Under the pieces are notes generated by a model, which did no database searches, was not told the origin of the DNA, and was given only the letters and a program-made list of their open reading frames with translations. A stretch of DNA of 64,000 nt from Mayamaea pseudoterrestris (Eukaryota; Bacillariophyta; Bacillariophyceae; Sellaphorales; Sellaphoraceae): positions 184,440 to 248,439 of the forward strand of contig BROI01000035.1 of NCBI GenBank assembly GCA_027923505.1, written 5' to 3'. Within the stretch, counting starts at the first letter, position 1, and every line of letters starts with the position of its first letter. The position numbers and the translations under genes are program-made. Shown here piece by piece: positions 41,653 to 51,954 of this stretch.

Positions 41653-43417
41653 CAGAGCCTGCCCACAGTACACCGTTTCTGCGGTCCCTTTTGATAATCT
41701 GTGCTCGTCCAAAGACACTACGATCATGGCCAGTAATTTTCGCCTGAACAAGGTGACCCCGCACTTGAAGATCACGAATCATCGCTTCCTCGAAGCCCTC
41801 TTCCATGAGAGCCACTCCATTATGCGTTCCATCGCTAATGCAGAATCGAGGAGCGTCGATGGCCGCCTGCGGATCCAACCCACCAGCCAGCATGCCAACA
41901 GTCAACTGCAAATGACCTTGCGGCTGCATGTTGCCGCCCATGTTGGACAATGTCGCGTAAAGTTCGTTTGTGTCGGAATGTGTCAACATGCCTGGAATGA
42001 TAGTGTGAAAGGGTCGCTTGCCTGGCCCAGGCGCGTTGGGGTGGTTCGCTTGTAGCGTAAAACCAAACCCTCTGTTTTGCAACGTAAACCCACAGCCATT
42101 CGGAACAATGCCCGTGCCGAATCCCATGTAGTTGCTATTTACAAATGAAACGGCGTTGGCATTTGCGTCCACCACTTGGAAGCTGACAGTGCAGCTCGAA
42201 GCATCAGGTACTCCGTGTATCTTGGCATGAGCTGGATCAAACAATCGTTCAGCTCGCTCGCCAATTCGTTCCTCGTGCAATAACCACTTTGAGTCTACTT
42301 TCATGGTTTCCATGTCACCAACGTGAGCTGTCGAGTCGGCAAATCCAAGTCGCATCATTTCCAAGAGTGCGTGAACTGTGTCGGCATTCGAAAAATTGTC
42401 TGGAGCAATTGGCGGTATCAACTTCTTTTCTTCCAAGTGCCGCAGTCCCGACAATGCAACCAGTCCAGCAACTCCTTGGCCGTTTGGAGGCACTTGCCAG
42501 AGTTTGCAGCCTCGATATTCGGCGTGTATCGGATCCGGAAAGGTACTCGAATGTAACACCAAGTCTTCCTGGGTCAGGCAGCCGCCATGCTTCTGCACAA
42601 CGTCAACAATCGCACGACCGGTCATTCCTCTATAAAAGCCGTCCGCTGCTCCATGCTCACCAAAGTCTCGCAAGACTCTAGCCATGTCTGGGTTGTGAAT
42701 GATTTCGCCAGGCTCCGGTCCGCGGCCATCAATGGCCAAAGGAACGGCCTCATTTATTTCCAGCCACTTTGTAATTTGACTCATGCCACTCTTCCAATGA
42801 TATGATGTAATGGGCGCTACTGGAAAGCCTTCCTCAGCCAATCGAATGGCCGGTTCGAGTAATGCCAGCATGGTGAAATTGCCACTCCCATGCTTGTCAA
42901 GTAAGTCTTGCCATCCCATGGCTGCACCTGGCACTGTTACAGAGTCTGGCGAGTCTCTATATATAATCTTGTCGACTCCCGGTAGTTCGTCATGCTGGTT
43001 GGTTGGATACTTTGTCTGTAGTAGCTCCATGTTTAGCTTACGAGGACTCTTGCCGGATCCGTTAATTGTGTGAACCGTTCGTGTTTGACTCTGGTAGTAC
43101 AAGCAGAACATGTCACCACCAAGGCCCGTACTGCAAGGCTCTACGACAGCCAGAGCAGCAGCGACTCCAATGGCTGCTTCCGCTGCATTAGCGCCTGCCT
43201 TTAACAAGTCGTAGCCGATGGCCGATGCGAGAGGTTGACTGGAAGCGACGCACGCATGACGACAAAGAAGCGGACTGCGTCGAGAATCGAATGCAAGATG
43301 ATGTTCATTGTTTTGAAGGCTTGTCGCTTTGCTTTCTTCGCTTTCGCTTGCTAATACCGGTATGCCTTCTTGAGCATTTGACAATGGAGGTAGTGAAGAT
43401 TTGTACCAGTCGGCCAT
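41618..43417 (-). CDS. Gamma-glutamyltranspeptidase-family protein
   Basis: 599 residues in one exon, ATG 43417. The N-terminal part has ASSQPLASAIGYDLLKAGANAAEAAIGVAAALAVVEPCSTGLGGD, the GGT signature including GLGGD. The autoprocessing site lies at CTVSFQVVD: Thr410 aligns with the catalytic N-terminal Thr of the small subunit (usual TTH-x-S-x-x-D), but the second Thr and the His are replaced by V and S. Downstream, NYMGFGTGIV, CGFTLQNRG and NMGGNMQPQGHLQ match the glycine-rich oxyanion and substrate loops (usual GSGGG-type replaced by MGGN). It has no signal peptide, unlike secreted GGT, so it may be a cytosolic acylase or GGT-like hydrolase rather than a glutathione GGT. Confidence 0.82.
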   Translation of the reverse strand: MADWYKSSLPPLSNAQEGIPVLASESEESKATSLQNNEHHLAFDSRRSPLLCRHACVASSQPLASAIGYDLLKAGANAAEAAIGVAAALAVVEPCSTGLGGDMFCLYYQSQTRTVHTINGSGKSPRKLNMELLQTKYPTNQHDELPGVDKIIYRDSPDSVTVPGAAMGWQDLLDKHGSGNFTMLALLEPAIRLAEEGFPVAPITSYHWKSGMSQITKWLEINEAVPLAIDGRGPEPGEIIHNPDMARVLRDFGEHGAADGFYRGMTGRAIVDVVQKHGGCLTQEDLVLHSSTFPDPIHAEYRGCKLWQVPPNGQGVAGLVALSGLRHLEEKKLIPPIAPDNFSNADTVHALLEMMRLGFADSTAHVGDMETMKVDSKWLLHEERIGERAERLFDPAHAKIHGVPDASSCTVSFQVVDANANAVSFVNSNYMGFGTGIVPNGCGFTLQNRGFGFTLQANHPNAPGPGKRPFHTIIPGMLTHSDTNELYATLSNMGGNMQPQGHLQLTVGMLAGGLDPQAAIDAPRFCISDGTHNGVALMEEGFEEAMIRDLQVRGHLVQAKITGHDRSVFGRAQIIKRDRRNGVLWAGSDGRADGCAMGF

Positions 43418-43769
43418 GCTGACTTCCTGTTGGCCTGTTGGCTGCTGAATGGAAGCAACAAGGCTACCTACGTTTGCACTCTCGTCAGACGCCGGTCATA
43501 AAAAATGATGCACTTGCTTGATGCTTCATTTTACCAGCCCTTTTTGGACAACAATACAAGTCAGAAGCGTCGCGTCATTTTGGATTTTGATGGGTTGCAA
43601 TCGTTGAATGTCAGTGCGACATTTTGGATCATTCAGCAACGAAGTTAGCTATGCATGATTTGCCGGTATAAATAGCCATTGACTTCTACGAGAAATAATT
43701 TCCATTTGCACCATGTACAATACAAAGGACGTACAGGAGTACAAGTGGTAAGAAGTGCAAGGCCATGGC
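43418..43769. promoter_or_regulatory. Divergent promoter region
   Basis: 352 bp between the transpeptidase and the TPX2-like/PIG-B gene. It contains GCCGGTATAAATAGCC (TATAAATA at 43,667), a TATA-box-like sequence about 40 bp before a possible leader. CACCATGTACAAT at 43,713 begins a 12-codon frame closed by TAA at 43,749, which could be a short upstream ORF. Confidence 0.4.
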
Positions 43770-46700
43770 ATGATTCCAAGTCTCATTCAAGATACCGGTA
43801 CGACACACTGGGAATCTTCAACCTTGATGCAGAAGCGAAACGTTTTTGACCCAACGCCGATCTATCATCACCATGACAAGAATCGCCAGGCGCGCGACGC
43901 ATGGCAAAACAGCGTCAAACCTAATATGAATAATCAGATAGTAAATGAACAAGACGATATTGATTTGGATGACTTTCTAGATGATCTTTTGGATACAGCG
44001 GCGGCGACAGCAGCAGACGCCGAGGCGTCACTCCTTCGAGAATGTGACAGCACCAATACCGCACTTCCGTTGACAAGTATGTATTCTCCAGCGGAGGATA
44101 ATATAAAAGACAAGAAATTCGAATCAAGATGTATCCAGCAGGATCAGCTACCATCCAGTGCCTTGCTTTCGTCCAAGCGCGAGTCAAAGATCCCGACGCC
44201 GACAAACATTCGCAAGAAAGACGCGATCAACCGTAAACATGAAACGACGTTCGTCTCCGCAAATTCCGATGAAATTATTCAGCGCCAGCCAGTCTCTGTT
44301 GAAAAATCTGATTGCAGCGTAACGGGAGCTTCAATAAACATGAACGGTACTACGCGATTGCCAGCAGAAAGTCGAATTCCAGCACCCAGAATGAACTTTA
44401 GCAAAACCAAACCATCCAAGTCACCAACGATTCCACAAGCACCTCGACTGCATGCGTCGCGATTCAATAAACGGGAAATGAGTCAGGAGGATCCTTACGC
44501 CATGGCCCAAGCTGATCACGTGCTCAAAAAGAACTTGCGCAGCAGCCCAGAAACAGCATCCAGTGAAACGAGCAAGCGATCGCCAACCCATACTACCATT
44601 TCGCAAGCACCTCGCCTACATCAGTCGCGAGTCAATAGGCAAGAGATTAGTATGGAGGATCCATATTCCATGGCGCAGGCTGACCATGTACTGAGAATGG
44701 CTCTGCGAAATACCGGTAGTCCACAGACTTGTTCAAGAAAAAGCAAACGATCGCCGACTGGCATTACTGTCCCAAAAGCACCAGCATTTCATCACTCAAA
44801 TCGAAAGCAGCAAGCAAAACAGCAGCCAATGCAGGCGCAAGTGTTCATGGCACAGAGTCTTGATTTGCTGAAAAAGAATTTAAGAAGCTCTCCCATCGCA
44901 TCACCGAATTCTCCTGCATCGCCCTCGAAAACTATTCCGCAAGCGCCAACTTTTCATTCAGTTCACGAACGAAAACTACCAAAGAGTCGTGATGAAATGG
45001 AATTGGAAAGCATACAACAATCTACGACCTTTAAAGCGACTCCCATGCCAGACTTTTCCTCGTTGGCGACGATACCAGCGATCGATTCGCCGAACCGAAC
45101 GAAAGCAACACCGACTATTACCGAGCCGTTTCATTTCCAATCCGAGGATCGAGCAGCTCATCACAAGAAGCCAGAGGCTAGTGTTGACAAGGAAGCTTTG
45201 GATTTGGAAGAATGCAAGAACAAATTCAAGGCTAGGCCCATGCCAGGCGAGTTCAAACAGCAGCGCCATCGAATAGACGAGGAGGCGAGTGATTCACCGA
45301 CAAAATCGACTACATCGACTCGGCTAACCATAGACGAACCTGCTTTTACTCCATTTAAAGCTCGACCTATTCCGCAATCTACATACATGTCGCCCGAAAA
45401 CTATCACTCCGTCTCGTCCGTGAGTAGTCACAATCTACCGCAAATGATTGACTCGGTCGACTTGGAGGCAACCCTTCATGAGCAAAATGGTCAATATAAC
45501 GACAGTAGCAATAAAGTGGACCATCTCGACGGGTCGTTGTCTACCTCGTCAGCGGAAAAGAGATTACGGCTCGAGGAATACAGGCGCAAAAAGGACGAGA
45601 AGCGAAAGTTTGAGCAGGAAGAGGAGCTACGGCGACGCGAGTTTCATGCTCGTCCACTCCCAAAGTCGATCCAGCAGCAGCTAAATCATAGGGGTGAACA
45701 TGAAATGATAAAAAAGAACACTATAGGACATGCCGATGATAGAACAGCATTTACATTCCATGCGCGACCGCTGCCAAAGTCCATCGCACTGGAGTTGCAG
45801 CAACGCACTAGCAACAATAAGAGGAAGCCACTTATTGGAGAAGAAACAACAACGTTTAAGTTTCTCGCCCGCCCGTTGCCAAACTCGACTGTTCCAAAAA
45901 TACTCAAGCGCAACGAAGTGAAATCAGCTGCGCACGATGATACCATGGGTGTGAACATTGCCGACGGAAAGAAAAGTTGTGTAAATCAGTCGACGACTAC
46001 TTTGTCGCTTAGCACCAACAAGATATACGCAATAAAGTCGCCGAATGCCAACAAAGATACGACGGACCCGCAAATACATGTTCAAAGTCACAAAGGTTCG
46101 GCATCAGAAGTGCAGAATGCAAGCGAGTATCAGGCAGGTTCGATGCCTGCATTGACAGAGCGATTCAATGCAATGGTTAAGATGAACGCAAAAACTGCAA
46201 GAGAGTTTCGAGCGGGCGCTCGTTTTGATACGGAGTCGAATGAAGACAGCAAGGCTGCTGCATTATCTCCTTTGAATGCGTCGACAGGACGAACAACAGT
46301 CTCTTGCGAATCTTCTAAACCTACCTCCTATAGCCAGCATCCACACTCAGTCAAAATGTTCATCTTGATATGCATCGTTCGTCTCGTCAATACTCATTTC
46401 ATCCAGTCCTACTTTGAAGCCGATGAATACTGGCAAACTCTTGAGCCGGCCTACTGCGCTGCATATTTTCCTGACCATAACGATTGTTCAGGGCTGACCT
46501 GGGAATGGAAACGCCGATCAGGTCTCGACGTCGTGTCGATCAGTGATATGTTGATGGCAAGTATGCTGGGACCTGTGCGGACATACTTGTCCGTGCTGCC
46601 AACTTTCTTCCTTTACAAGATTGCTCAATTCTTTGGTTTGGACTCTAGTGGGATGATAGCTCGCGGCCCGATGATTCTCAACTCTATAATTGTAGCAGCG

Positions 46701-48227
46701 TCAACAGACTGGTGCGTCTGGTATTCTGCTCGGTGGTTGCAAAGAGACGGCGCAGGCAATTACAATATTTCTATCCCACGATGGTGCCTCTTCGCTAGCT
46801 TGGCGTCTTGGTTTAACGCATATTCTTTGGTTCGGACACTTTCCAACTCGCAGGAGACGTGTTTTCTTGCGATGGGAGTTGCCCTGCTCAGTCCAGAGCT
46901 ACTTGGAAACAAGAACGGCAAATGGTCGGTTGTAAGAGCCGCGTTTGCGTTCTTCATTGGTGGTATGAGTACCGCTATCCGCTTCACATCGGTCACGTCG
47001 TTTCTAATGGCTGGTGTTTTACTGGCTAATCGACAAACAACGTTGCTGCGCCAGCTTGGCTATATCATCTTTCCTTGCGGCTTGTTTGGCGCATTGGGTA
47101 TTGGCATCGCAATGCTTGTGGATCGGTTGTTTTACGAGTTCTGGACAGTGCCATTTATAGGAAACATCCACTTTAATGTACTTTTGGGCAACTCGTCTCT
47201 GTACGGAACTCATCCTTGGCATTGGTATTTAAAATGCGGTTTGCCAGCAGTAACAGGATTGCTCTTGCCGTTTCTCCTTGCTGATTTTTGTGGTCGGGGT
47301 TCATCAAGCTACGGCCGGCGAAATCTTTGGGTAATAGTGATGAGCTACGTGGCGACGTTGTCGTTAAGCGCACACAAAGAGTTTCGGTTCCTGCACCCCA
47401 TTCTTCCATTAGTGTGTCTGTTGGCTGGTCCTCGAGTCTCTTCTGTTATGTCCGATTCAAGGGGGCTTTCTTCTAGGTTCTGTCGATGCTCCTTTGTTTT
47501 CATCTTTGCCGTGGCGAACTTTGCGGCCACTCTATATCTAGGGATGCTGCACCAAACTGCGCCAATCTCAGTCAATCGCAAGATTATTGACTTGACTCGA
47601 TCAGGGCCTGGCGTTTCGAACACTATCTACTCAATCTACTTCTGGACTGGCGATTGTCACTCGACTCCTTTGCATAGTCATCTTCACTCGCCCACATATC
47701 AATTTGAAACTTGGTCTTTGGATTGTTCGCCCATTTGCCTTACAGATCCAGCTATCATGTGCGAATCAGAACGTTTCGCTGCCGACCCATTGTCATTTGT
47801 CAATGATGCCTTGTGCACTACTGATGAAACAATGACACGTGTTTGTGACGCTGACGGGCACAGTGCGCAAGTTTGTCGAAACATCGCTTCCCCATGCTCG
47901 CATACTCGAATGGTTCCTGATTTCGTTGTCACGCGCTCACGTTATGAAAATATTATCCGCCGTCCACTTGAACAATCGGGTCTGCGAGAAGTGGCAAGAT
48001 TCATTAACTCTATTCAAGGGCTGCGAGTGATGGACCGAGTCTTTGGCAGCGAAAGTTTTGACGACGGTGCTTTCCGGCATCTAGATCCGATGGGCATGCT
48101 TGATTTGCTTTTAAGCGGCCGCTTCAGAACACTTACCACTGTCGAGCATCACGACCAGAGTTTTCAAGCGGTCCACAATGTATTAGAGTTTAGTATCGAC
48201 GAAATGATCCTATTCTCTAGAGTGTAA
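43770..48227 (+). CDS. TPX2-like protein fused to GPI mannosyltransferase III (PIG-B/GPI10)
   Basis: One uninterrupted frame encodes 1,485 residues from ATG 43770. Residues 1-860 are disordered and basic, with repeated motifs: P-x-AP-x-FH/LH-x-SR (IPQAPRLHASRF, ISQAPRLHQSRV, IPQAPTFHSV), EDPY-x-MAQADHVL twice, and at least five [KH]ARP-[MLI]-P motifs (FKARPMPGEF, FHARPLPKSI). These are typical of TPX2-family microtubule-binding proteins. Residues 863-1485 (starting MFILICIVRLVNTHF) form a complete GT22 enzyme that adds the third mannose to GPI anchors in the ER: FEADEYWQTLEPA, LTWEWKRRSG, TLSNSQETCFLAMG, a multi-span membrane domain, and HKEFRFLHPILPL (conserved HKE-x-RF). Its 623 residues equal a normal PIG-B. 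Either a true fusion or two genes whose junction lacks a stop. Confidence 0.75.
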   Translation: MIPSLIQDTGTTHWESSTLMQKRNVFDPTPIYHHHDKNRQARDAWQNSVKPNMNNQIVNEQDDIDLDDFLDDLLDTAAATAADAEASLLRECDSTNTALPLTSMYSPAEDNIKDKKFESRCIQQDQLPSSALLSSKRESKIPTPTNIRKKDAINRKHETTFVSANSDEIIQRQPVSVEKSDCSVTGASINMNGTTRLPAESRIPAPRMNFSKTKPSKSPTIPQAPRLHASRFNKREMSQEDPYAMAQADHVLKKNLRSSPETASSETSKRSPTHTTISQAPRLHQSRVNRQEISMEDPYSMAQADHVLRMALRNTGSPQTCSRKSKRSPTGITVPKAPAFHHSNRKQQAKQQPMQAQVFMAQSLDLLKKNLRSSPIASPNSPASPSKTIPQAPTFHSVHERKLPKSRDEMELESIQQSTTFKATPMPDFSSLATIPAIDSPNRTKATPTITEPFHFQSEDRAAHHKKPEASVDKEALDLEECKNKFKARPMPGEFKQQRHRIDEEASDSPTKSTTSTRLTIDEPAFTPFKARPIPQSTYMSPENYHSVSSVSSHNLPQMIDSVDLEATLHEQNGQYNDSSNKVDHLDGSLSTSSAEKRLRLEEYRRKKDEKRKFEQEEELRRREFHARPLPKSIQQQLNHRGEHEMIKKNTIGHADDRTAFTFHARPLPKSIALELQQRTSNNKRKPLIGEETTTFKFLARPLPNSTVPKILKRNEVKSAAHDDTMGVNIADGKKSCVNQSTTTLSLSTNKIYAIKSPNANKDTTDPQIHVQSHKGSASEVQNASEYQAGSMPALTERFNAMVKMNAKTAREFRAGARFDTESNEDSKAAALSPLNASTGRTTVSCESSKPTSYSQHPHSVKMFILICIVRLVNTHFIQSYFEADEYWQTLEPAYCAAYFPDHNDCSGLTWEWKRRSGLDVVSISDMLMASMLGPVRTYLSVLPTFFLYKIAQFFGLDSSGMIARGPMILNSIIVAASTDWCVWYSARWLQRDGAGNYNISIPRWCLFASLASWFNAYSLVRTLSNSQETCFLAMGVALLSPELLGNKNGKWSVVRAAFAFFIGGMSTAIRFTSVTSFLMAGVLLANRQTTLLRQLGYIIFPCGLFGALGIGIAMLVDRLFYEFWTVPFIGNIHFNVLLGNSSLYGTHPWHWYLKCGLPAVTGLLLPFLLADFCGRGSSSYGRRNLWVIVMSYVATLSLSAHKEFRFLHPILPLVCLLAGPRVSSVMSDSRGLSSRFCRCSFVFIFAVANFAATLYLGMLHQTAPISVNRKIIDLTRSGPGVSNTIYSIYFWTGDCHSTPLHSHLHSPTYQFETWSLDCSPICLTDPAIMCESERFAADPLSFVNDALCTTDETMTRVCDADGHSAQVCRNIASPCSHTRMVPDFVVTRSRYENIIRRPLEQSGLREVARFINSIQGLRVMDRVFGSESFDDGAFRHLDPMGMLDLLLSGRFRTLTTVEHHDQSFQAVHNVLEFSIDEMILFSRV

Positions 48228-48290
48228 TGTTTGTATACTACATACTTTTTGGACTTTTGACTACGCGGTACTCATTATCCGTAAGCAATA

Positions 48291-49046
48291 TCATACGTTG
48301 GCGGATGGCGTCGACTCCAATGACTTTAATGGACACTGGAAGGATTGTATAATAGTCAATGGCTCAAGCAGCTCCACAAGTACCTGCAGCAAATCCTCAT
48401 TGGAATCTCGCTTCAATTCTAGCTCAACTTCCTTAAAACAAGCAGCGTACGCACACTGCGTAAATCCCAAACTCCGGAAGAGCTGTAGCGACGCCGAGTT
48501 GTTTTCCTTTATTTTGCAAAACACGCGACGTACTTGCAAGTGGCGAGAGACGAGGTAGTGCATCGTCAAACAAATCGCCTCTCGACCAAGTCCCTGACGC
48601 TGGTAGCTTGGCGCAGCAATCATAATATCAATTTCGGCCTGCGTCGGCTCGAGCGACTCCTGCGACAAAGTCGCATGCGATACTTGATAGTGTTCATCGT
48701 CTGATTTAATTTCTTCTTCGATTTGTGATAGAAACATGTTCACATCCCCTGCCATTGCGGAAAGCGTTTCTTGTATAAAATCGCTGGATTCGCCTTTTGC
48801 TAGTGACTGCAAAACGTTTTCGTCGACGGCTTGTTTCGCCAATACGATATATGTACATTTATTGGGATCGTCACGCCAAGTCTCCTGCATCTCATACTCT
48901 TCGTCACGCGTCAATGGATCGGATGCAGTCGCCTCCAGCATCAAGGGGTCTTGCATCCACACGTGATAAACTGCTACATGCTCTTTTCGATAGGGAACGA
49001 GAATGCATTTCCCCCCAACTATCACTTCCTCGTAGTTGAGTAACAT
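48291..49046 (-). CDS. NAT9: NAT9-type GNAT acetyltransferase
   Basis: 251 residues in one exon, ATG 49046. It matches N-acetyltransferase 9: VGGKCILVPYRKEHVAVYHVWMQDP at the N-terminus with ATASDPLTRDEEYEMQ next. EIDIMIAAPSYQRQGLGREA is the acetyl-CoA-binding R/Q-x-x-G-x-G/A loop (motif A), and FCKIKENNSASLQLFRSLGF is motif B. An acidic insert (about 85-140) separates the halves. In animals NAT9 has been linked to microtubule/tubulin stability; the substrate here is unknown. Convergent with the previous gene, 63 bp apart, and divergent from the TLC pseudogene. Confidence 0.85.
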   Translation of the reverse strand: MLLNYEEVIVGGKCILVPYRKEHVAVYHVWMQDPLMLEATASDPLTRDEEYEMQETWRDDPNKCTYIVLAKQAVDENVLQSLAKGESSDFIQETLSAMAGDVNMFLSQIEEEIKSDDEHYQVSHATLSQESLEPTQAEIDIMIAAPSYQRQGLGREAICLTMHYLVSRHLQVRRVFCKIKENNSASLQLFRSLGFTQCAYAACFKEVELELKRDSNEDLLQVLVELLEPLTIIQSFQCPLKSLESTPSANV

Positions 49047-49414
49047 GGCTTCCGGAATGGTACTTGTTTATGTGAAGACTTGGAACAAGCTGCGTTTGAC
49101 GAGCTGAAAATCATGGTGACGAACGTAGCGAGCCTCAGCGGAAAAGGGAACGATGACACGATCATGATTATTATTTGGCACGATTAAATTGTGCCTCCCG
49201 GTATGTCATTGATATTTAATTTACTATTGCCTTGACGCTAGGCGCGCACCGCGACCTCACAGTCAACAAGATAACAATGTCGTATCGGTTGTCGCTTGAA
49301 ACCGGAACGACATTCTTCGTGTCCTCCAATGATGATGATGAGTCGAATCGCTTGGTTGACCATGGCTTCCACATCTTCCTCATCAGATTCGCATACATTT
49401 ACTAGAAATAGACA
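49047..49414. other. Divergent intergenic region, 368 bp
   Basis: This lies between the NAT9 start and the TLC-domain pseudogene start. No repeat or gene was found in it. Confidence 0.5.
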
Positions 49415-50030
49415 ATGAAGGAAGACTTGATGGAAATGTCTCGCCGCGAGCGCGTCATGCAGCTGCATGAGAGTCCCTTGTTCATGTCGAATGAATGGGC
49501 TATTCAAACAGTCCTTGCAGGAGTCGCCATCACCATCATTGGTTTGCTCATCCTCTACTCGACCTTTTCGGCTCTGGTAGAACGCACGACTGTATCAAGC
49601 ACTCCAGTATTGACCAAGCGTCGATTGGCTTATCAAGCGACGAATCTACTGGTGAATTGCTTCCTCGGCTTGTCGGGAATATACTGCGAGTTCTTTGTCA
49701 AGCCAAGCGACACGCAGCTCCAAGTCGAGCAAGTCATTACAAACTACAATCACTTTCAATTCTTTGGAAACTTTCAACTCGGATATCAACTTTGGGCCAT
49801 TCCAGTCGGAATTTGGTGGGTCTCAGAGTCTACTCCCATGCTCATTCATCATTGTGCTACCATTCTAGTGGCCACCATGAGCTCCTTCTGCACCAACTCG
49901 TTGTTCTACGGACTCTCTCATTGAGATTACAGCGTTCCACTTTCAGTCATGAACACTTTCAACCATCCGAGAAACATCCGCTGGTATACTTGGCTGTGCG
50001 ATTGGTATTTGTGTTGGAGAACTGACCGAA
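49415..50030 (+). pseudogene. TLC-domain (TRAM/LAG1/CLN8) gene, frameshifted and truncated
   Basis: The frame from ATG 49415 has a TM segment (VLAGVAITIIGLLILYS), then YQATNLLVNCFLGLSGIYCEFF, and the TLC hallmark STPMLIHHCATILVATMSS with paired His. It hits TGA at 49,922. Beyond the stop the same frame continues the family pattern (DYSVPLSVMNTF), and after another one-base shift near 49,965 a second frame gives EKHPLVYLAVRLVFVL. The gene therefore has at least two lesions. What remains stops at the copia element (50,040); no continuation is recognisable on the far side. TLC proteins are multi-span ER membrane lipid-related proteins. Confidence 0.65.
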
Positions 50031-50039
50031 CTAAGTAGA

Positions 50040-50197
50040 CAGAACAGAGTCAATAAAACCACTTTACTTATTTTCTCCAAGAAGTGATCGTCCTCGATCC
50101 ACTCCTTCGGTTGCCGCTTACCGCGCTTACTTAAATGTGACCGTCTTCGTGACGTCACCGCTGCCGCTTCGGTTTGGGTTCTCATCCATGCTCAACA
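50040..50197 (-). repeat. 3' LTR of copia element
   Basis: 158 bp, identical to 55,056-55,213 in my comparison. In element orientation it begins TGTTGAGCATGG and ends CTCTGTTCTG, so the 5' end has the usual TG but the 3' end is not CA. The polyprotein frame runs into it (stop at 50,127). A purine-rich stretch (CAAAGGAGTG) directly precedes it. Confidence 0.9.
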
Positions 50198-51954
50198 CAC
50201 TCCTTTGGGCCGAGTAGTACTTACTGCTCGAGGCCAGATTCATAACCAGGTTGCGGAGCTTGCCAAACTGGGCTCCCTGCAATGGTTTCGTGAAGAAATC
50301 CGCGACCATGTCTCCGGTCGGACAATGCTCAATGTTGACTTCACCAGCTGCCACGCGATCTTTCACAAAGAAGTACCGAACATTCATGTGTCGCGTGCGC
50401 TTTGTACTTGAGCTTCTGCCATTCTTTTCCAACAGCATTGAACTCATATTGTCTTGATACAATTTCGTGTCTTTGACCCCGAAACCTTGCGCCTTCAGAA
50501 AATATCCTGTCCACAGCAACTGCGGTAGCACATCATGAACTCCCACAACTTCGCTCTCCGTCGAGCTTCTTGTTACCAACTTCTGTTTAGCCGACGTACT
50601 GTACACTGATCCTTGGCCAAGTGTCATTGTTCCACCAGTGTGACCCTTCATGTCTGGGTGCACCGCGTACGACGCATCCACCCACCACTGGACTATCCCG
50701 GACTGGTCCGCCTTCAGCGTCAACACCATGTCCACGCTTCCGCGTAAATATTTAATCACTCTTGCAGCCTTCTTATAGTCGTCTTCGTCAGGCTGCTGCA
50801 GCCTCGTGCTCAAGAAAGAAATCGCTGTGCGAATATCCGGTCGCGCTCGCTGACTCAGATACAGACACTGCATCACAATCGTCACAAAAATCTGCTTCTT
50901 CGCTTCGCTCAACATGACAGGATTTTCCGATATCTGAAACAAGTGACTGGCTGCCGGAGTAGCTGCCGTTCCATCCATGTCGTCTGGCGCATGATGCAGG
51001 ATGTTCTTCACATAGTCAACCATGTTGATTGCTACTTCTCCAGGCTTAGTATAGTCCAATACCATGCCGAGGTAGTCGTGCACTTTTCCGCGTGACTTAT
51101 TCATTGGAGTCTCCTTGCCAAACTCCTCATCCATCTGCGCGATGAACTCATCCACTACGCTCACGTCGACGTGCGAAATCTTCAAATCGTCCACGTGCCA
51201 TCCCACGGTGATTTGCTTCCCATTGACAATCTTGTTGCACACACACGGATCGTACGGGTTCTTCTCGAAGCCCCACTCAAGCAATTTTGCGGACAACTTC
51301 TCCCAGAATAGTCGCGCTGCTCGAAGCGTACCATAAAGCGCCATGAGTAATTCAACATACATGACTTTCTCGCCATTCTCCATTGTGACGCAAGGCTCGT
51401 ACATCTCGCGATCAATTTCCAACAGTAGCTCCACCATCTTCCCAGTGAAACGAACGTGCACCAACTCATCCATTTCCGCTTGCATGAAAGCACCCGGTAC
51501 ATCAACCACAGCAACCTCGCGCCCTTCCATAGCGTCAATGATAGCTGTCAGAAAGATGGCCTCTGTCGCTATCGTTGGAGATGCTGCGTCTTCCTTTGCA
51601 GTGTATGCTCGTTGCTTGCGTCCATCCGCGCATCCGCGTCCCTTCACAGTCCCGCATCTCTTGCGCTTGAGAAACATCAAATACGCCAGAGCGTCCTTGC
51701 GCTGCTGCGGAGTCAGAGTGCATTGGGGGACTGCCTTCATGACGTGCCTGTCGTGTAGCTGCTGCATTTCCTTGCGCACTGCCTCCACTCCAGCATCGCC
51801 AAAAGCCTTTAAACCTTGTCGCATATTCATCTGTGCCGTGACGAGTGGCTCCGACACTTCCTCTGCAGCGTCGAGCGTGAACAAATGAGCGAACGAGCGA
51901 GGTTTGCGCGCACGCAGGCCATACCGACCAGTGCGTGGGCCGCCAGCGCGCATC
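50127..51954 (-). CDS. Copia reverse transcriptase and RNase H region
   Basis: This frame is open from 52,148 and becomes copia-like from RTGRYGLRARKPRSFAHLF onward. RVT_2 motifs follow: VAVVDVPGAFMQAEMDELVHV (palm, first Asp), LLMALYGTLRAARLFWEKL and the active-site box GWHVDDLKISH (HVDD replaces the usual YVDD). RNase H motifs WWVDASYAVHPDMKGHTGG, STESEVVGVHD and QDNMSSMLLEKNG follow. The upstream part is in the +1 frame relative to gag-int, so translation needs a frame change in the acidic linker near 51,950. The end overlaps the 3' LTR. Confidence 0.88.

Noticed and set aside
43713-43751. ATG in good context with GTAAGA donor as first exon of the TPX2-like gene
   Set aside because: No acceptor gives the right phase with an intron longer than about 33 nt, and other introns in the window are 83 nt or more. 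It is more likely a short upstream ORF.
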